64,000 nt of DNA from Chryseobacterium foetidum (GCF_025457425.1 NZ_JAMXIA010000001.1:1550001-1614000); one strand, 5' to 3'; shown: positions 25,812-35,254, counted from the first letter of the stretch. The notes: generated by a model not told the origin, from the sequence alone. Numbers and translations: made by a program.

Positions 25812-27878
25812 ATGAAATTCAGAAGTTGGTTTTTATTCACGCTGTTATTCCTTGCAACAGCGATCAACGCACAGATTAAAGATCCTGTAAAATTTAAATT
25901 TTCCATCAACGAACTTGGCAACAACGAGTACGAAGCTGTACTGAACGGAACCATTGAAAAAGGCTGGCATATTTACTCAAGAGACATTCCTGAAGACACG
26001 GGAATTCCGACAGAGTACAAAGTTTCAGGGAAAAACATTGAGCTGATCGGTAAATTTATTGAAACCGGAAAGAAACATTCAGAATTTTCTGAAGCTTTCG
26101 GCGGAACGATCGTGTATTACTCTGATGCTGCCGGATTTAAACAAAAATTCAAACTTAAAGACGGTACGAAACCGGCTGATGTGGTCGCTGAAATTATGTA
26201 TCAGACTTGTGATGACAGGGTTTGTCTGGCTCCGAATACATTAGAATTTACCAAAAAAGTTACACCAAAAGGAGCGACGGAAGTAGTTACTGATGAAAAA
26301 ACTGTTGCAAAAGACTCTTTAAGTCCAGTCGTAGACACTTTAGAAGAAAACGCGACTGCAACAAAAACTACTGTTGCCGCTGCTTCAAAACTTGATCCTA
26401 AACAGCTGAAAATTCCATCAATCGATATCGCAAAACCTTTAACAGACTGCGGAATCGGCACCAAACTGGAAACAAATTACTGGAAAATTTTAATTTTAGG
26501 TTTCATCGGTGGATTGATCGCTTTATTGACACCATGCGTGTTCCCAATGATTCCGTTAACGGTATCTTTCTTTACAAAAGGAAATAAAAATCCTGCAAAA
26601 GGGAAAAGAGACGCTTTTGTTTATGGATTTTTTATCTTACTGATATTTGTTTTATTAAGCGTTCCATTTCATTTAATTGATGGAATTGCAGGAAATATTT
26701 TCAATGAAATTTCTACCAACGTCTGGCTGAATATTTTATTCTTTGTCGTATTCATATTTTTTGCAGGAAGCTTTTTCGGGTACTACGATATCACTTTGCC
26801 AAGTTCCATCGCCAACAAATCTTCGAAAGCTGAGGAAGTAGGCGGAATGATTGGTATTTTCTTTATGGCTCTTACCTTGGTGATCGTTTCTTTCTCCTGT
26901 ACAGGACCTATTTTGGGAAGTATTTTGGGAAGTATTTTAAGCGACAATTCGGTAGATATTCCTACGGTTCTTACCTTTGCTTTGGCAGGTTTCGGTTTGG
27001 CTTGGGCGATTGTGTTTGGTCTTTTGGCATTGTTTCCTCAGGCTTTACAAAGTCTTCCAAAATCCGGTGGATGGATGAATACGGTAAAAGTTGTCTTAGG
27101 ATTTATTGAACTGGCATTAGCCTTAAAATTCCTTTCAAAAGCAGATTTGGTTTCAAAAACATTCTTTATCAAAAGAGAATTGTTCATTGCTATCTGGATC
27201 ATCATCGCAATCGGTTTGGTAATCTATTTATTTGGTTTAATAAGATTTCCACATGATGATAAAAAACCGAAAATTTCACTTGGAAGAAAAATTCTTGGGG
27301 TTTTAGGAATTGGGTTTGTAGTTTATTTAATTCAGGGATTAATTCCTGCCGAGCGACCAAAACTTCAGCTTTTAAGCGGAATTTTGCCTCCTCTGAATGT
27401 AAGTTATTTCCACGACGAAAAAGACGGAATTTTAGGAATGCATCCTGAACACGATTTCTTTAACGCAATCGAACTGGCAAAAAAAGAAAACAAACCAATT
27501 TTAATTGACTTCACAGGTTATGGTTGTGAAAACTGCCGTAAAATGGAAGAATTCGTATGGAGCGAACCGGATATTTTACCGATTCTTCAGAACGATATTG
27601 TGCTTGCTTCTCTTTATGTGGACGACAAGGAAGAACTTCCTGAAGATCAAAAAACCAAGATTGAAATGGGAGACGGACAGGTGAAAAAAGTAAAAACCAT
27701 CGGAGACAGATGGAGTTTATTTCAATCCGTGAATTTCAATAACAATTCTCAACCTCATTATGTTTTGATTACACCTGAAGGAAAGGTCATTAACACACCG
27801 GTTTCAGGATATATGGATAAAAAAGATTTTAAAAAATTCCTTGAATGCGGAGTGAATTTTTATAAGAATAATAAGTAA
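25812..27878 (+). CDS. dsbD: Thiol:disulfide interchange protein DsbD
   Basis: About 688 residues from the ATG at 25812, which starts the signal peptide (MKFRSWFLFTLLFLATAINAQ); upstream TTG starts are unlikely. Layout: periplasmic N-terminal domain with the cysteine pair TCDDRVCLAPN, an eight-helix transmembrane unit with its two redox cysteines in TPCVFPMIPL (about 240) and SCTGPILG (about 362), and a C-terminal thioredoxin-like domain with CENC (about 572-575). It passes electrons from cytosolic thioredoxin to periplasmic partners. A hairpin terminator follows. Confidence 0.94.
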   Translation: MKFRSWFLFTLLFLATAINAQIKDPVKFKFSINELGNNEYEAVLNGTIEKGWHIYSRDIPEDTGIPTEYKVSGKNIELIGKFIETGKKHSEFSEAFGGTIVYYSDAAGFKQKFKLKDGTKPADVVAEIMYQTCDDRVCLAPNTLEFTKKVTPKGATEVVTDEKTVAKDSLSPVVDTLEENATATKTTVAAASKLDPKQLKIPSIDIAKPLTDCGIGTKLETNYWKILILGFIGGLIALLTPCVFPMIPLTVSFFTKGNKNPAKGKRDAFVYGFFILLIFVLLSVPFHLIDGIAGNIFNEISTNVWLNILFFVVFIFFAGSFFGYYDITLPSSIANKSSKAEEVGGMIGIFFMALTLVIVSFSCTGPILGSILGSILSDNSVDIPTVLTFALAGFGLAWAIVFGLLALFPQALQSLPKSGGWMNTVKVVLGFIELALALKFLSKADLVSKTFFIKRELFIAIWIIIAIGLVIYLFGLIRFPHDDKKPKISLGRKILGVLGIGFVVYLIQGLIPAERPKLQLLSGILPPLNVSYFHDEKDGILGMHPEHDFFNAIELAKKENKPILIDFTGYGCENCRKMEEFVWSEPDILPILQNDIVLASLYVDDKEELPEDQKTKIEMGDGQVKKVKTIGDRWSLFQSVNFNNNSQPHYVLITPEGKVINTPVSGYMDKKDFKKFLECGVNFYKNNK

Positions 27879-27899
27879 TATTTTCTAAATATTTTATTG

Positions 27900-27929
27900 A
27901 AACTCATGTCGAAAGGCGTGAGTTTTTTG
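27900..27929 (+). terminator. Terminator of dsbD
   Basis: Nine-bp stem AAACTCATG/CGTGAGTTT (one T-G pair) with an 8-nt loop and a T-run. Confidence 0.8.
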
Positions 27930-27978
27930 TTTTCTAATCTGAAAATATAAGGCGAATTTCATATTAATAAAAATTTAC

Positions 27979-27986
27979 TAAATTTG
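27979..27986 (+). promoter_or_regulatory. -7 box of the T9SS repeat protein
   Basis: TAAATTTG, 23 nt before the ATG at 28010. No clear TTG at the usual distance. Confidence 0.45.
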
Positions 27987-28009
27987 GTAATCAACACAAA
28001 TTCAAGCGT

Positions 28010-29557
28010 ATGAAATTTAAAATCTCTACTTTTTTATTCATTTTATTTTTCTTAACAGCCAAAAGTCAGGCTCCGAATATTCAGTGGCAAAAGGCTTTCG
28101 GAGGTTCTCTTAACGATGCTGCCTACTCTGTAGCCCAAACTCCCGACGGAGGCTACATTATAGCAGGCACAACAAATTCTACTCAGGGAAATATAACTGT
28201 AAGTCATGGAAATGATGATTTTTGGGTAGTAAAAACTGATGGGTCGGGAAATTTACAGTGGCAAAAATCATTCGGCGGAACAGGTAGCGAACAGGCAAGA
28301 TCTGTAATAACAACTGCAGACGGTGGATACATTGTTGCCGGGTTTACCAGCTCAAATAATGGGCATATTACATACAACCGGGGATCAAATGATTACTGGG
28401 TGATAAAACTGGATTCCACAGGAAATTTACAATGGCAAAAAACCTACGGCGGAGGTGGTAATGATATGGCAAACTCTATCTGCCAGACCTCTGACGGAGG
28501 CTATATTATTGCAGGGGCTTCTAATTCAGTTTCGGGAGACATTACCAATCCTAAAGGTGATAATGACTATTGGATTGTAAAAACAGACGCACTGGGAAAT
28601 CTTTTATGGCAGAAATCTTTAGGCGGAGACAATAATGATAAAGCAACAGAAATAAAGCAAACCAAAGATGGCGGTTATATCGTAGCAGGAGACAGCAGTT
28701 CATCAATTGGAGACTATTCTACACCAACTTTTGGCTTTAGTGACTTTTGGATTGTAAAAATCTCGTCAACAGGAAACATTATTTGGGAAAAAAGATATGG
28801 TGGCTCCCAAAATGATTTCGCACACTCAGTAAAACCTACTTCAGATGATGGTTTTATTGTGGCGGGAAATACATTTTCTGTAAACGGGCATATTTCAGGG
28901 AGCATTGGGCCAAGTGATGCCTGGCTGATCAAGTTGGATCAATCAGGAAATTTGCAATGGGAAAAATCTTTGGGAGGACAGACTTATGATGCTGCAAAAT
29001 CAGTTATTCAAACTTCAGACGGAGGTTATCTCATCGCAGGAGACTCTGCAGCAACAAACGGAATCCCATCGGGTAATAATGGTACAATAGATTTTTATGT
29101 TGTAAAACTTAACAGTACAGGAAATGTTATGTGGCATAAGTGTCTTGGTGGTGACAATACAGATTTTGGAATGCAGATTATTCAAACCAGCGACGGCGGA
29201 GCTGTAATTGTGGGGGAAGCCCACACTTTCAACAACGGGCAGGTAACCGGAAGTTTTGGCGGGAAGGACTTTTGGATGGTAAAATTAACAACAGTTCTCA
29301 GTACAGCCGAGGTTTCAGATAAAAGCAAAATTTCAGTTTATCCAAATCCCGTGAAAGACTTTTTACATCTTGAAAACCTGCCAAAAAAATCACTAATCAC
29401 AATCTCAGATATTTCCGGAAGAAAAACAATGTCTGAAAAAAGTGCTGATTCAAAAACTGTTATTGATGTTTCAGATTACAGTTCTGGAATTTATATGTTA
29501 CAAATTGAGAATGGTGGAAAACCTCTTTTCAGCGAGAAAATTTTCATCACAAAATAA
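28010..29557 (+). CDS. T9SS-secreted protein with seven beta-rich repeats
   Basis: 515 residues. A signal peptide (FKISTFLFILFFLTAKSQ) is followed by seven repeats of about 56 residues. Each starts with a W-x-K-x-x-GG turn (WQKAFGG, WQKSFGG, WQKTYGG, WQKSLGG, WEKRYGG, WEKSLGG, WHKCLGG) and contains a DGGYIIAG strand and a W-V-VKTD strand, so a beta-propeller is likely. The C-terminus is a type A T9SS sorting domain (SVYPNPVKDFLHLENLP, DISGRK, SGIYMLQI, KIFITK). It is therefore exported across the outer membrane and displayed or released. Binding partner unknown. Confidence 0.9.
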   Translation: MKFKISTFLFILFFLTAKSQAPNIQWQKAFGGSLNDAAYSVAQTPDGGYIIAGTTNSTQGNITVSHGNDDFWVVKTDGSGNLQWQKSFGGTGSEQARSVITTADGGYIVAGFTSSNNGHITYNRGSNDYWVIKLDSTGNLQWQKTYGGGGNDMANSICQTSDGGYIIAGASNSVSGDITNPKGDNDYWIVKTDALGNLLWQKSLGGDNNDKATEIKQTKDGGYIVAGDSSSSIGDYSTPTFGFSDFWIVKISSTGNIIWEKRYGGSQNDFAHSVKPTSDDGFIVAGNTFSVNGHISGSIGPSDAWLIKLDQSGNLQWEKSLGGQTYDAAKSVIQTSDGGYLIAGDSAATNGIPSGNNGTIDFYVVKLNSTGNVMWHKCLGGDNTDFGMQIIQTSDGGAVIVGEAHTFNNGQVTGSFGGKDFWMVKLTTVLSTAEVSDKSKISVYPNPVKDFLHLENLPKKSLITISDISGRKTMSEKSADSKTVIDVSDYSSGIYMLQIENGGKPLFSEKIFITK

Positions 29558-29679
29558 AGATAATAAGACAAAAATTTAATTTCACTAATAAATCTACAAA
29601 AATTACAATATTTAGGTATAAACTTTGCATTCAGCTCTACTATATTCCACATTTTTATTAACATTAAATATCTGAAATT

Positions 29680-30198
29680 ATGGCTGAAGTGATTACACCT
29701 GAAAAACACGGAAAACGCAGACCCAGACAAACTTCTATCAGAGTTGATATGACACCAATGGTTGATTTGGGTTTTCTTTTAATTACATTTTTTATGTTTA
29801 CCACCAATTTTACCAAACCCAATACGATGGATGTAAAATTGCCGGCAAAAAGTACTGACGGAAAGACAACGGAAATCAATGAGAAGAACCAGATTACTTT
29901 TATTTTAGGTAAAAACAACCGCGTTTTCTACCATCAGAGCAGTGACGGAAAATTGAATTCAGGCAACCTGAAAGAAGCTGAGATCAGCGACACCAGCATC
30001 GGAAACCTTATTGACACAGCACACAAAAATGCGCCGGCTAAGGAGAATTTCACTGTGATCATCGAGCCTACAGACGATGCTAATTATAAAAACTTCGTAG
30101 ATATTCTGGATAATGTATCTTCAACTCAAAAGTACCGTTACGGAATTTCAAACATGAAATCCTGGGAAAAGAAAGTCTATGATGAGATTCATAATTAA
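29680..30198 (+). CDS. Orphan ExbD/TolR protein
   Basis: 172 residues. The ExbD membrane helix TPMVDLGFLLITFFMFTT (about 26-43, with its Asp) is identical to that of the clustered ExbD at 12114, and both end with a WEK-VYD segment. No exbB or tonB is adjacent, so it either joins the stator encoded at 11-14 kb or replaces one of its two ExbD subunits. Terminator downstream at 30220. Confidence 0.9.
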   Translation: MAEVITPEKHGKRRPRQTSIRVDMTPMVDLGFLLITFFMFTTNFTKPNTMDVKLPAKSTDGKTTEINEKNQITFILGKNNRVFYHQSSDGKLNSGNLKEAEISDTSIGNLIDTAHKNAPAKENFTVIIEPTDDANYKNFVDILDNVSSTQKYRYGISNMKSWEKKVYDEIHN

Positions 30199-30219
30199 AA
30201 AATTCTAAATATTATTCTG

Positions 30220-30249
30220 CCGTAATGCCCTTTGCATTGCGGTTTTTTT
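30220..30249 (+). terminator. Terminator of the orphan exbD
   Basis: Nine-bp stem CCGTAATGC/GCATTGCGG (one T-G pair) with a 5-nt loop, followed by seven T. Confidence 0.85.
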
Positions 30250-30343
30250 ATTTAATTTTGAGAAACTGATCAATGAAAGCACCGACTGCGTAAACACATA
30301 AACGGTTTAAGTTTTGATGCTAAAATGAGATAAATTAAACACT

Positions 30344-31126
30344 ATGCTGCACTTCGAAAAAACAGGGAACGGAAAAGAAACTTTGGTTCTTCTCCACGGT
30401 TTCATGGAAAACACAACCATTTGGAATGAAATGGAAACATCGTTATCAGACCAATTTTCTCTTTTAAAAATCGATCTTCCGGGTCATGGAAAATCTGAGA
30501 TTCTTGATGAAGTTCAGACCATGGAAATGATGGCAGAAGAAGTGAATAAGGTATTGGAAGATCAAAATTTAGGTAAGATCCATTTGCTTGGTCATTCGAT
30601 GGGAGGCTACATTTCTCTTGCTTTTGCTGAAAAATTTGCTGAAAAATTAAAAACTTTGACCTTGTTTTTCTCAACATTTCTGGAGGACGATGCAGAAAAA
30701 AAAGAACAGCGTATTAAAAGCTACAGAATCATCAAAGATGCCTTTCCACATTACGCAAGAGCCGGAATCCCCAATCTTTTCAACCCAAATGAACGAGATG
30801 TTTTAGAAGGCAAAATAGAAACCGCTTTAGAGATTGCACTTTCCACCAACAACCTCGGAGCTCTGGCTTCTGTGAAAGGTATGGTGGCAAGAACCGATAA
30901 AAAACATATTCTTGAAAATTCAGATATCAAAATCCTAATTCTCGCCGGAAAACACGACAACGCCGTAAAAACAGAAGCATTACTTAAAAATCTTCCGGAC
31001 CGAACCAATATAAAATCATACATCCTTGACTGCGGACACAACGGCCATTGGGAAAAACCATCAATATGTGCCGAAATTATCAATACAGAACTGCTTCATC
31101 ATTTGCCTAAAAATTTAGTTTTATGA
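30344..31126 (+). CDS. Alpha/beta-fold hydrolase
   Basis: 260 residues. Alpha/beta hydrolase core with LVLLHGFMENTTIW (oxyanion region), DLPGHGKSE, the nucleophile elbow GHSMGGY (Ser about 87), a cap region (about 120-190), LILAGKHDNAV carrying the acid, and the catalytic His in LDCGHNGHWEKP. It resembles the MenH/esterase-like group, but the substrate is unknown. Cytoplasmic. Its stop overlaps the next start (ATGA). Confidence 0.9.
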   Translation: MLHFEKTGNGKETLVLLHGFMENTTIWNEMETSLSDQFSLLKIDLPGHGKSEILDEVQTMEMMAEEVNKVLEDQNLGKIHLLGHSMGGYISLAFAEKFAEKLKTLTLFFSTFLEDDAEKKEQRIKSYRIIKDAFPHYARAGIPNLFNPNERDVLEGKIETALEIALSTNNLGALASVKGMVARTDKKHILENSDIKILILAGKHDNAVKTEALLKNLPDRTNIKSYILDCGHNGHWEKPSICAEIINTELLHHLPKNLVL

Positions 31127-31962
31127 GATTAACTGTTTTGACTATTGCAGTTGCACTGTTTTTTACTGCCTGCAAAAAAGAGGTTTCATCAACACAGAAT
31201 TCTTCAGCAAGCAAGACTGCACAGAAGGATTCAACTGTCATGGCTTCCAAAGAACATGATTCAGCAAGCAGTAATGAAGCAAAAATTGAGACATTTGATT
31301 TTGTGACAGAACTCTGTACCAACAAAGGATATTTTGATTCCAATACATATTCACGAAAAGAAATTGAAGGCACTTACCAACTGTGGTTTAACAGCACCGC
31401 TTTTGATGTCAGCACACCTTCGGTATTCAAACCGGATGATCTTTATAAAGTAAGACGTGAAAAAGATCTGATTTTGGCGAAATTAGATTCAGATTATTCT
31501 AAAAATAAGATCGCACTTGAAAATTTAATTGTTGTCAATACACCTTACTGGCAAAACATCAAAAAAGCACATCTCGCAGAGCTGAAACAGGATTACGAAA
31601 AAAACAAACTTCAGATTACAGCATACAGCAACCCTTCAGTTCTTTTGAATAATTTTTTCACAAAAAACTGTCAGAACTTTGCCAAAGCCCTAAATGGTTC
31701 CAACGAAGAAATCATGGCGGAATGGCGGAAACTTCGTGAAACGATGAGTAAAAGAAATGGAAATCCGCAGAAGGTCATGGCTGACTTTGAAAGAAATTCG
31801 CAATCTATAGACTGGAAAGATTTTGCCATTGCAGATCTAATCACTTTCGGCTGGGGAAACTGCGCAAATGATGATGTAAAAAGACCTTCGCACGATGAAA
31901 AGATGAATAAAGAATTTGATGCTTTATTTACAAAAATTGATTCCGAATGTGATGAACCGTAA
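31123..31962 (+). CDS. Hypothetical lipoprotein
   Basis: 279 residues. The N-terminus MRLTVLTIAVALFFTACKK has a lipobox (FTAC) and a Ser/Thr/Lys-rich linker. The remainder is helical, with segments such as ELCTNKGYFDSNTYSRKEI and MAEWRKLRETMSKRNGN, and cysteines near both ends (ELCTN, GNCAND, SECDEP). I do not recognise the family. It is translationally coupled to the upstream hydrolase through an ATGA overlap. Probably anchored in a membrane facing the periplasm. Confidence 0.8.
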   Translation: MRLTVLTIAVALFFTACKKEVSSTQNSSASKTAQKDSTVMASKEHDSASSNEAKIETFDFVTELCTNKGYFDSNTYSRKEIEGTYQLWFNSTAFDVSTPSVFKPDDLYKVRREKDLILAKLDSDYSKNKIALENLIVVNTPYWQNIKKAHLAELKQDYEKNKLQITAYSNPSVLLNNFFTKNCQNFAKALNGSNEEIMAEWRKLRETMSKRNGNPQKVMADFERNSQSIDWKDFAIADLITFGWGNCANDDVKRPSHDEKMNKEFDALFTKIDSECDEP

Positions 31963-31995
31963 AAATCTGTATCTTAGTTACTCTTAAATTTATTC

Positions 31996-32787
31996 ATGGG
32001 ATTTTTTTCTATCAAAAAAAAGAAACCGGTTATCGGTCTTACTTTATCCGGCGGAGGAATGCGCGGAATTGCCCACATCGCCGTCCTGAAAGCACTTGAA
32101 GAATACAATCTGAAACCGGATATTATTTCAGGAACCAGCGCCGGCTCTATCATCGCAGCGTTTTACTCCTACGGCAAAACTCCGGACGAAATGATGGAAA
32201 TTGTAAGAAAAACCACTTTTTTTTCACGGTCATTCTTAAGACTTTCCAAAAACGGAATTTTCAGTTCAAATTTTATCCTTAAACTTTTCACCGATTATTT
32301 TCCTGAAGATGATTTTAAAATTTTAAAAATCCCTGTCTATGTTGCCACCACAGAACTTACGCACGGCATTGTAGACTTTTTTTCTGAAGGTGAACTTTTC
32401 GGACCTTTGCTGGCCTCCTCAAGCGTTCCCTTTGTACTTCCTCCCGTGAAAATGAACGACAGAATCTACGTGGATGGAGGTGTTTTGGATAATTTACCGA
32501 TTGAACCCATCGTTGATAAATGTGATTTTCTAATAGCCTCCCACGTCAATTCTATCAGCTACGACAGTCTTGAAAACATGAGTTTAATGAAAGAATTCGA
32601 CAGAATTTTACACCTCGCCATCGCCAAATCGGTGTATGCTAAAGTGAATTCATGCGACATATTTTTAGACCCTCCGAAGATGACGAAGTTTAGTCTTTTC
32701 AATAAAAAATCTCTTGATATCATGTTTGAAGAGGTGTATGAATATACATGTAAAGAGCTGGAAGAAAAGGGGTATAGGAAGATTTAG
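31996..32787 (+). CDS. Patatin-like phospholipase
   Basis: 263 residues. The glycine-rich oxyanion motif SGGGMRGIAH (about 18-27), the nucleophile GTSAGS (about 46-51) and the DGG dyad aspartate (YVDGGVLDNLP) make a complete patatin catalytic set. No signal peptide or beta-barrel is present, so it is probably a cytoplasmic lipid acyl hydrolase rather than an outer-membrane RssA/PlpD-type protein. It follows the hypothetical lipoprotein by 33 bp, possibly in one operon. A hexanucleotide repeat starts at its stop codon. Confidence 0.92.
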   Translation: MGFFSIKKKKPVIGLTLSGGGMRGIAHIAVLKALEEYNLKPDIISGTSAGSIIAAFYSYGKTPDEMMEIVRKTTFFSRSFLRLSKNGIFSSNFILKLFTDYFPEDDFKILKIPVYVATTELTHGIVDFFSEGELFGPLLASSSVPFVLPPVKMNDRIYVDGGVLDNLPIEPIVDKCDFLIASHVNSISYDSLENMSLMKEFDRILHLAIAKSVYAKVNSCDIFLDPPKMTKFSLFNKKSLDIMFEEVYEYTCKELEEKGYRKI

Positions 32788-32810
32788 GTTGAGGTTAAGG
32801 TTGAGGTTAA
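32787..32810. repeat. GGTTRA hexanucleotide repeat after the patatin gene
   Basis: Four 6-bp units GGTTGA/GGTTAA in alternation, starting at the last base of the patatin stop codon. The same motif recurs at 53943-53984. The rest of the gap to 32940 shows a GTAGGAGCGACACC word, but no gene. Confidence 0.8.
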
Positions 32811-32940
32811 AAACCCACCTTTCTCCGGAGAACGAAAAAACTTGTAGCTAAATAAAATCAATTCCAGCGAAGCTCTGTAGGAGCGACACCTTCTTTTATT
32901 TCAACAAATTTTTAATTGATTTAAATAATTAGGTTTTGTA

Positions 32941-33942
32941 TTAAAAACCTTCCTCTCCCACTCTTTCTTTGAAAGTTTCAATCGTATCCTGCAAGGTTTG
33001 AAGAGATTTACCTCCGGCTGCATTGATGTGCCCGCCACCATTGAAATATTTTCTCGAAAACTGATTCACATCAATTGCATCTTTACTTCGGAAAGAAATT
33101 TTAATGAAATCTTCATACAGATCTTCCATGAAAAATGCTGCCATTTTTACACCGAGAATACTGAGTCCGTAATTTACAAAACCTTCGGTATCACCTTTCT
33201 GGAAGCCATATTCTTTCAACTCATTTCTTGTGAGATACAAAACGGCAACGGTATCATTTACCACTTCAATTCTTCCTAAAATTAAAGCCAAAAGCTGCAG
33301 ACGTGTAATCGTATTCGTATCCCACGTATTTGAAGTGATCAACGCAGGATCTGCTCCTTTTTCAATTAAATTCGCAACAATTCTATGCGTCGTCGCACTT
33401 GTAGAGCGAAATCTGAAACCTCCTGTATCAGTCATTATTCCAGTATAAAGACAATCGGCAACTTCTTTATTCACCAGATTTTCATCACCCATCGCCTCAA
33501 TAAAATGATAAATCATCTGGCAGGTTGCAGGAATAATGGTATCTGAATATACAAAATCAAAATTTTCCGGTTGCTGATGATGATCAATCAGAATCTTTTT
33601 AGCCGTCGCTTTCGTCAGCCAATCGCCCAAAATACCGATTCTTGAAGGAGAATTGAAATCAAGACAAAAAATTACATCAGCCTCAAAAACCAAATCTGCC
33701 GCTGCTTTCCTTTTATACTCGGCGATAACATTTTTCTTAGCATCGGGCATCCACTTTAGAAATTTAGGAAAATCGTTTGGTACCACAACCTCAGCAGAAA
33801 TTCCTTTCGCAGCAAGGTAATGCTTCAGCCCTAAACTTGAACCGATTGCGTCACCATCCGGATTGTAATGGGTAAGAATAACGATTTTGTTTTCAGGGGT
33901 TAAAAGATTTTTGATTTCTAAAAGCTCTGCAGGTGTAAACAT
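32941..33942 (-). CDS. nrnA: DHH/DHHA1 phosphoesterase, NrnA-type
   Basis: 333 residues. The DHH domain shows HYNPDGDAIGSSLGL (about 26-40), CLDFNSPSRIG and LIDHHQQPENFDF with the family DHH, then GIMTDTGGFRF. The DHHA1 domain has FSRKYFNGGGHINAAGG. This is the layout of the bifunctional oligoribonuclease/pAp-phosphatase NrnA, which degrades very short RNAs and 3'-phosphoadenosine 5'-phosphate. Cytoplasmic. A TATCTTTG box sits at complement 33963-33970, 20 nt before the ATG. Confidence 0.92.
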   Translation of the reverse strand: MFTPAELLEIKNLLTPENKIVILTHYNPDGDAIGSSLGLKHYLAAKGISAEVVVPNDFPKFLKWMPDAKKNVIAEYKRKAAADLVFEADVIFCLDFNSPSRIGILGDWLTKATAKKILIDHHQQPENFDFVYSDTIIPATCQMIYHFIEAMGDENLVNKEVADCLYTGIMTDTGGFRFRSTSATTHRIVANLIEKGADPALITSNTWDTNTITRLQLLALILGRIEVVNDTVAVLYLTRNELKEYGFQKGDTEGFVNYGLSILGVKMAAFFMEDLYEDFIKISFRSKDAIDVNQFSRKYFNGGGHINAAGGKSLQTLQDTIETFKERVGEEGF

Positions 33943-33962
33943 TTTCTAAAAATTTGAGTTTC

Positions 33963-33970
33963 CAAAGATA
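33963..33970 (-). promoter_or_regulatory. -7 box of nrnA
   Basis: TATCTTTG on the minus strand, 20 nt upstream of the ATG at 33942. Confidence 0.5.
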
Positions 33971-33985
33971 TGTTTAATTTGTCAA

Positions 33986-34837
33986 TTAACTTCCGGTGGT
34001 TTTGTGTTTTGGTTCATAAATCAACCTGAGAAATGAGCTGAATCTCTGATCTTCGCGGTTAAGCGGAATGCCCGTAACGATTCCCACCATCGTGTTGTCT
34101 GTAATACCTACCCGCATCTGCGGTCTGATGGTCATATCAAAATCACCGTTATGTATAGATTTATTGAATTCCACACCAATAAAATTTCGGGTACCGGCAA
34201 TCATGTAATGAAAATTTGAATTAATTTCCCACGATGTATGTGACGGCGAACTTTCAAAACTCTGATGCACAACGGGACCCGTGTATAGAAGCGTATGGAA
34301 ATTATTCCCCCAGCGTTTTGCAGCAACGAAAAACGGATTAAAAATATTTCCAGTGAAAAACTTTCCTTTTCCGTAATTTTTAAATTCAGTCATCTCGAAT
34401 TCATGAATATAACCCACCGCCATACTTGTACTGGAAGCTTCTGAAACAAGAAAAGTATACTGTGCGGCCAGTTTGAGACCATTAAGTTTTGTGCCTGGGC
34501 TGTCTGCCGAAGAATAGATACTGAACGGCAATTCCACCTCAAGACCCAGACGGTTGATGGGTGCCCACTCATACTCTACCAAAGCTTCGTATTTATCAAA
34601 TTTATTGTTGTCGATAAGACCGAATCCCAAATTCCACTCCCGCTCCCCTTTTCTTGCCCCTAAATCACGAATAAGGTCGATGTAGAGCGGCTCCGCGTGT
34701 AACACTTTAAACGGTTTATGGCTGTCTTCCACCTCATTGATATAAATACTGTCTTTGTACTCATTCTCATTTTCTGTCTGAGCTGAAAAACAGACAGAGT
34801 GAAAAGCCAAAATTAAAAAAGCAATTCTTCTGATCAT
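33986..34837 (-). CDS. Outer-membrane-like conserved protein
   Basis: About 283 residues from the ATG at 34837; the upstream frame to 34876 is rejected because a TATATTTG box lies at 34874-34881. The signal peptide (IRRIAFLILAFHSVCFSAQ) is followed by alternating amphipathic strands (WNLGFGLID, YEALVEYEWAPINRLGLEV, LKLAAQYTFLVS, MAVGYIHEFEM, NNFHTLLYTGPVV, FIGVEFNKSI, MRVGITDNTMVGIVTG), consistent with an outer-membrane beta-barrel. I know no function for it. Confidence 0.82.
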   Translation of the reverse strand: MIRRIAFLILAFHSVCFSAQTENENEYKDSIYINEVEDSHKPFKVLHAEPLYIDLIRDLGARKGEREWNLGFGLIDNNKFDKYEALVEYEWAPINRLGLEVELPFSIYSSADSPGTKLNGLKLAAQYTFLVSEASSTSMAVGYIHEFEMTEFKNYGKGKFFTGNIFNPFFVAAKRWGNNFHTLLYTGPVVHQSFESSPSHTSWEINSNFHYMIAGTRNFIGVEFNKSIHNGDFDMTIRPQMRVGITDNTMVGIVTGIPLNREDQRFSSFLRLIYEPKHKTTGS

Positions 34838-34873
34838 TGTGTTGAAATTTTTAAAAAAGTTTATAATCTGTGG

Positions 34874-34881
34874 CAAATATA
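34874..34881 (-). promoter_or_regulatory. -7 box of the outer-membrane-like gene
   Basis: TATATTTG on the minus strand, 36 nt upstream of the chosen ATG (34837). It rules out the longer start at 34876. Confidence 0.5.
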
Positions 34882-34966
34882 ATAAAATGCAGATTTTTGG
34901 GTTTGTCTGATCTTAAAAACGAGGAATTTTTCATATTAAATATTTCAAAAAAAAAAGCACATTAGT

Positions 34967-34996
34967 TTGTTAGATATAAAAATTTATATATCTTTG
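34967..34996 (+). promoter_or_regulatory. Consensus promoter of rpmH
   Basis: TTG (34967-34969), a 19-bp spacer, then TATCTTTG (34989-34996), both matching the Bacteroidota housekeeping promoter. The ATG follows 43 nt later. Confidence 0.75.
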
Positions 34997-35039
34997 CAAC
35001 CTGAAAAATAATAGATAATTACGCTTTAAACATATAGTA

Positions 35040-35198
35040 ATGAGTAAAAGAACATTCCAGCCATCAGAAAGAAAGAAAAGAAACAAACACGGTTTCAGAG
35101 AAAGAATGTCTACGCCAAACGGTAGAAGAGTTTTGGCTGCGAGAAGAGCTAAGGGCAGAAAGAGTTTAACTGTAAGTGCTGCACGCGCTAAGAGATAA
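35040..35198 (+). CDS. rpmH: 50S ribosomal protein L34
   Basis: 52 residues, starting [19 protein letters not shown] and continuing with [18 protein letters not shown] and [16 protein letters not shown]. This is the full L34 length and the conserved TFQPS..KR..HGFR.RM.T..GR.VL..RR.KGR pattern. L34 is a small basic protein of the large ribosomal subunit. A consensus promoter lies 43 nt upstream and a strong terminator follows, so it is transcribed alone. The usual rpmH-rnpA-yidC neighbours are absent. Confidence 0.96.
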   Translation: MSKRTFQPSERKKRNKHGFRERMSTPNGRRVLAARRAKGRKSLTVSAARAKR

Positions 35199-35221
35199 TT
35201 CTTTATTATCATATACAAAAC

Positions 35222-35254
35222 ATGCTTGAAAATTATCTTTTCAGGCATTTTTTG
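35222..35254 (+). terminator. Terminator of rpmH
   Basis: 11-bp stem ATGCTTGAAAA/TTTTCAGGCAT (one T-G pair) with a 5-nt loop, followed by a T-run. Confidence 0.85.
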
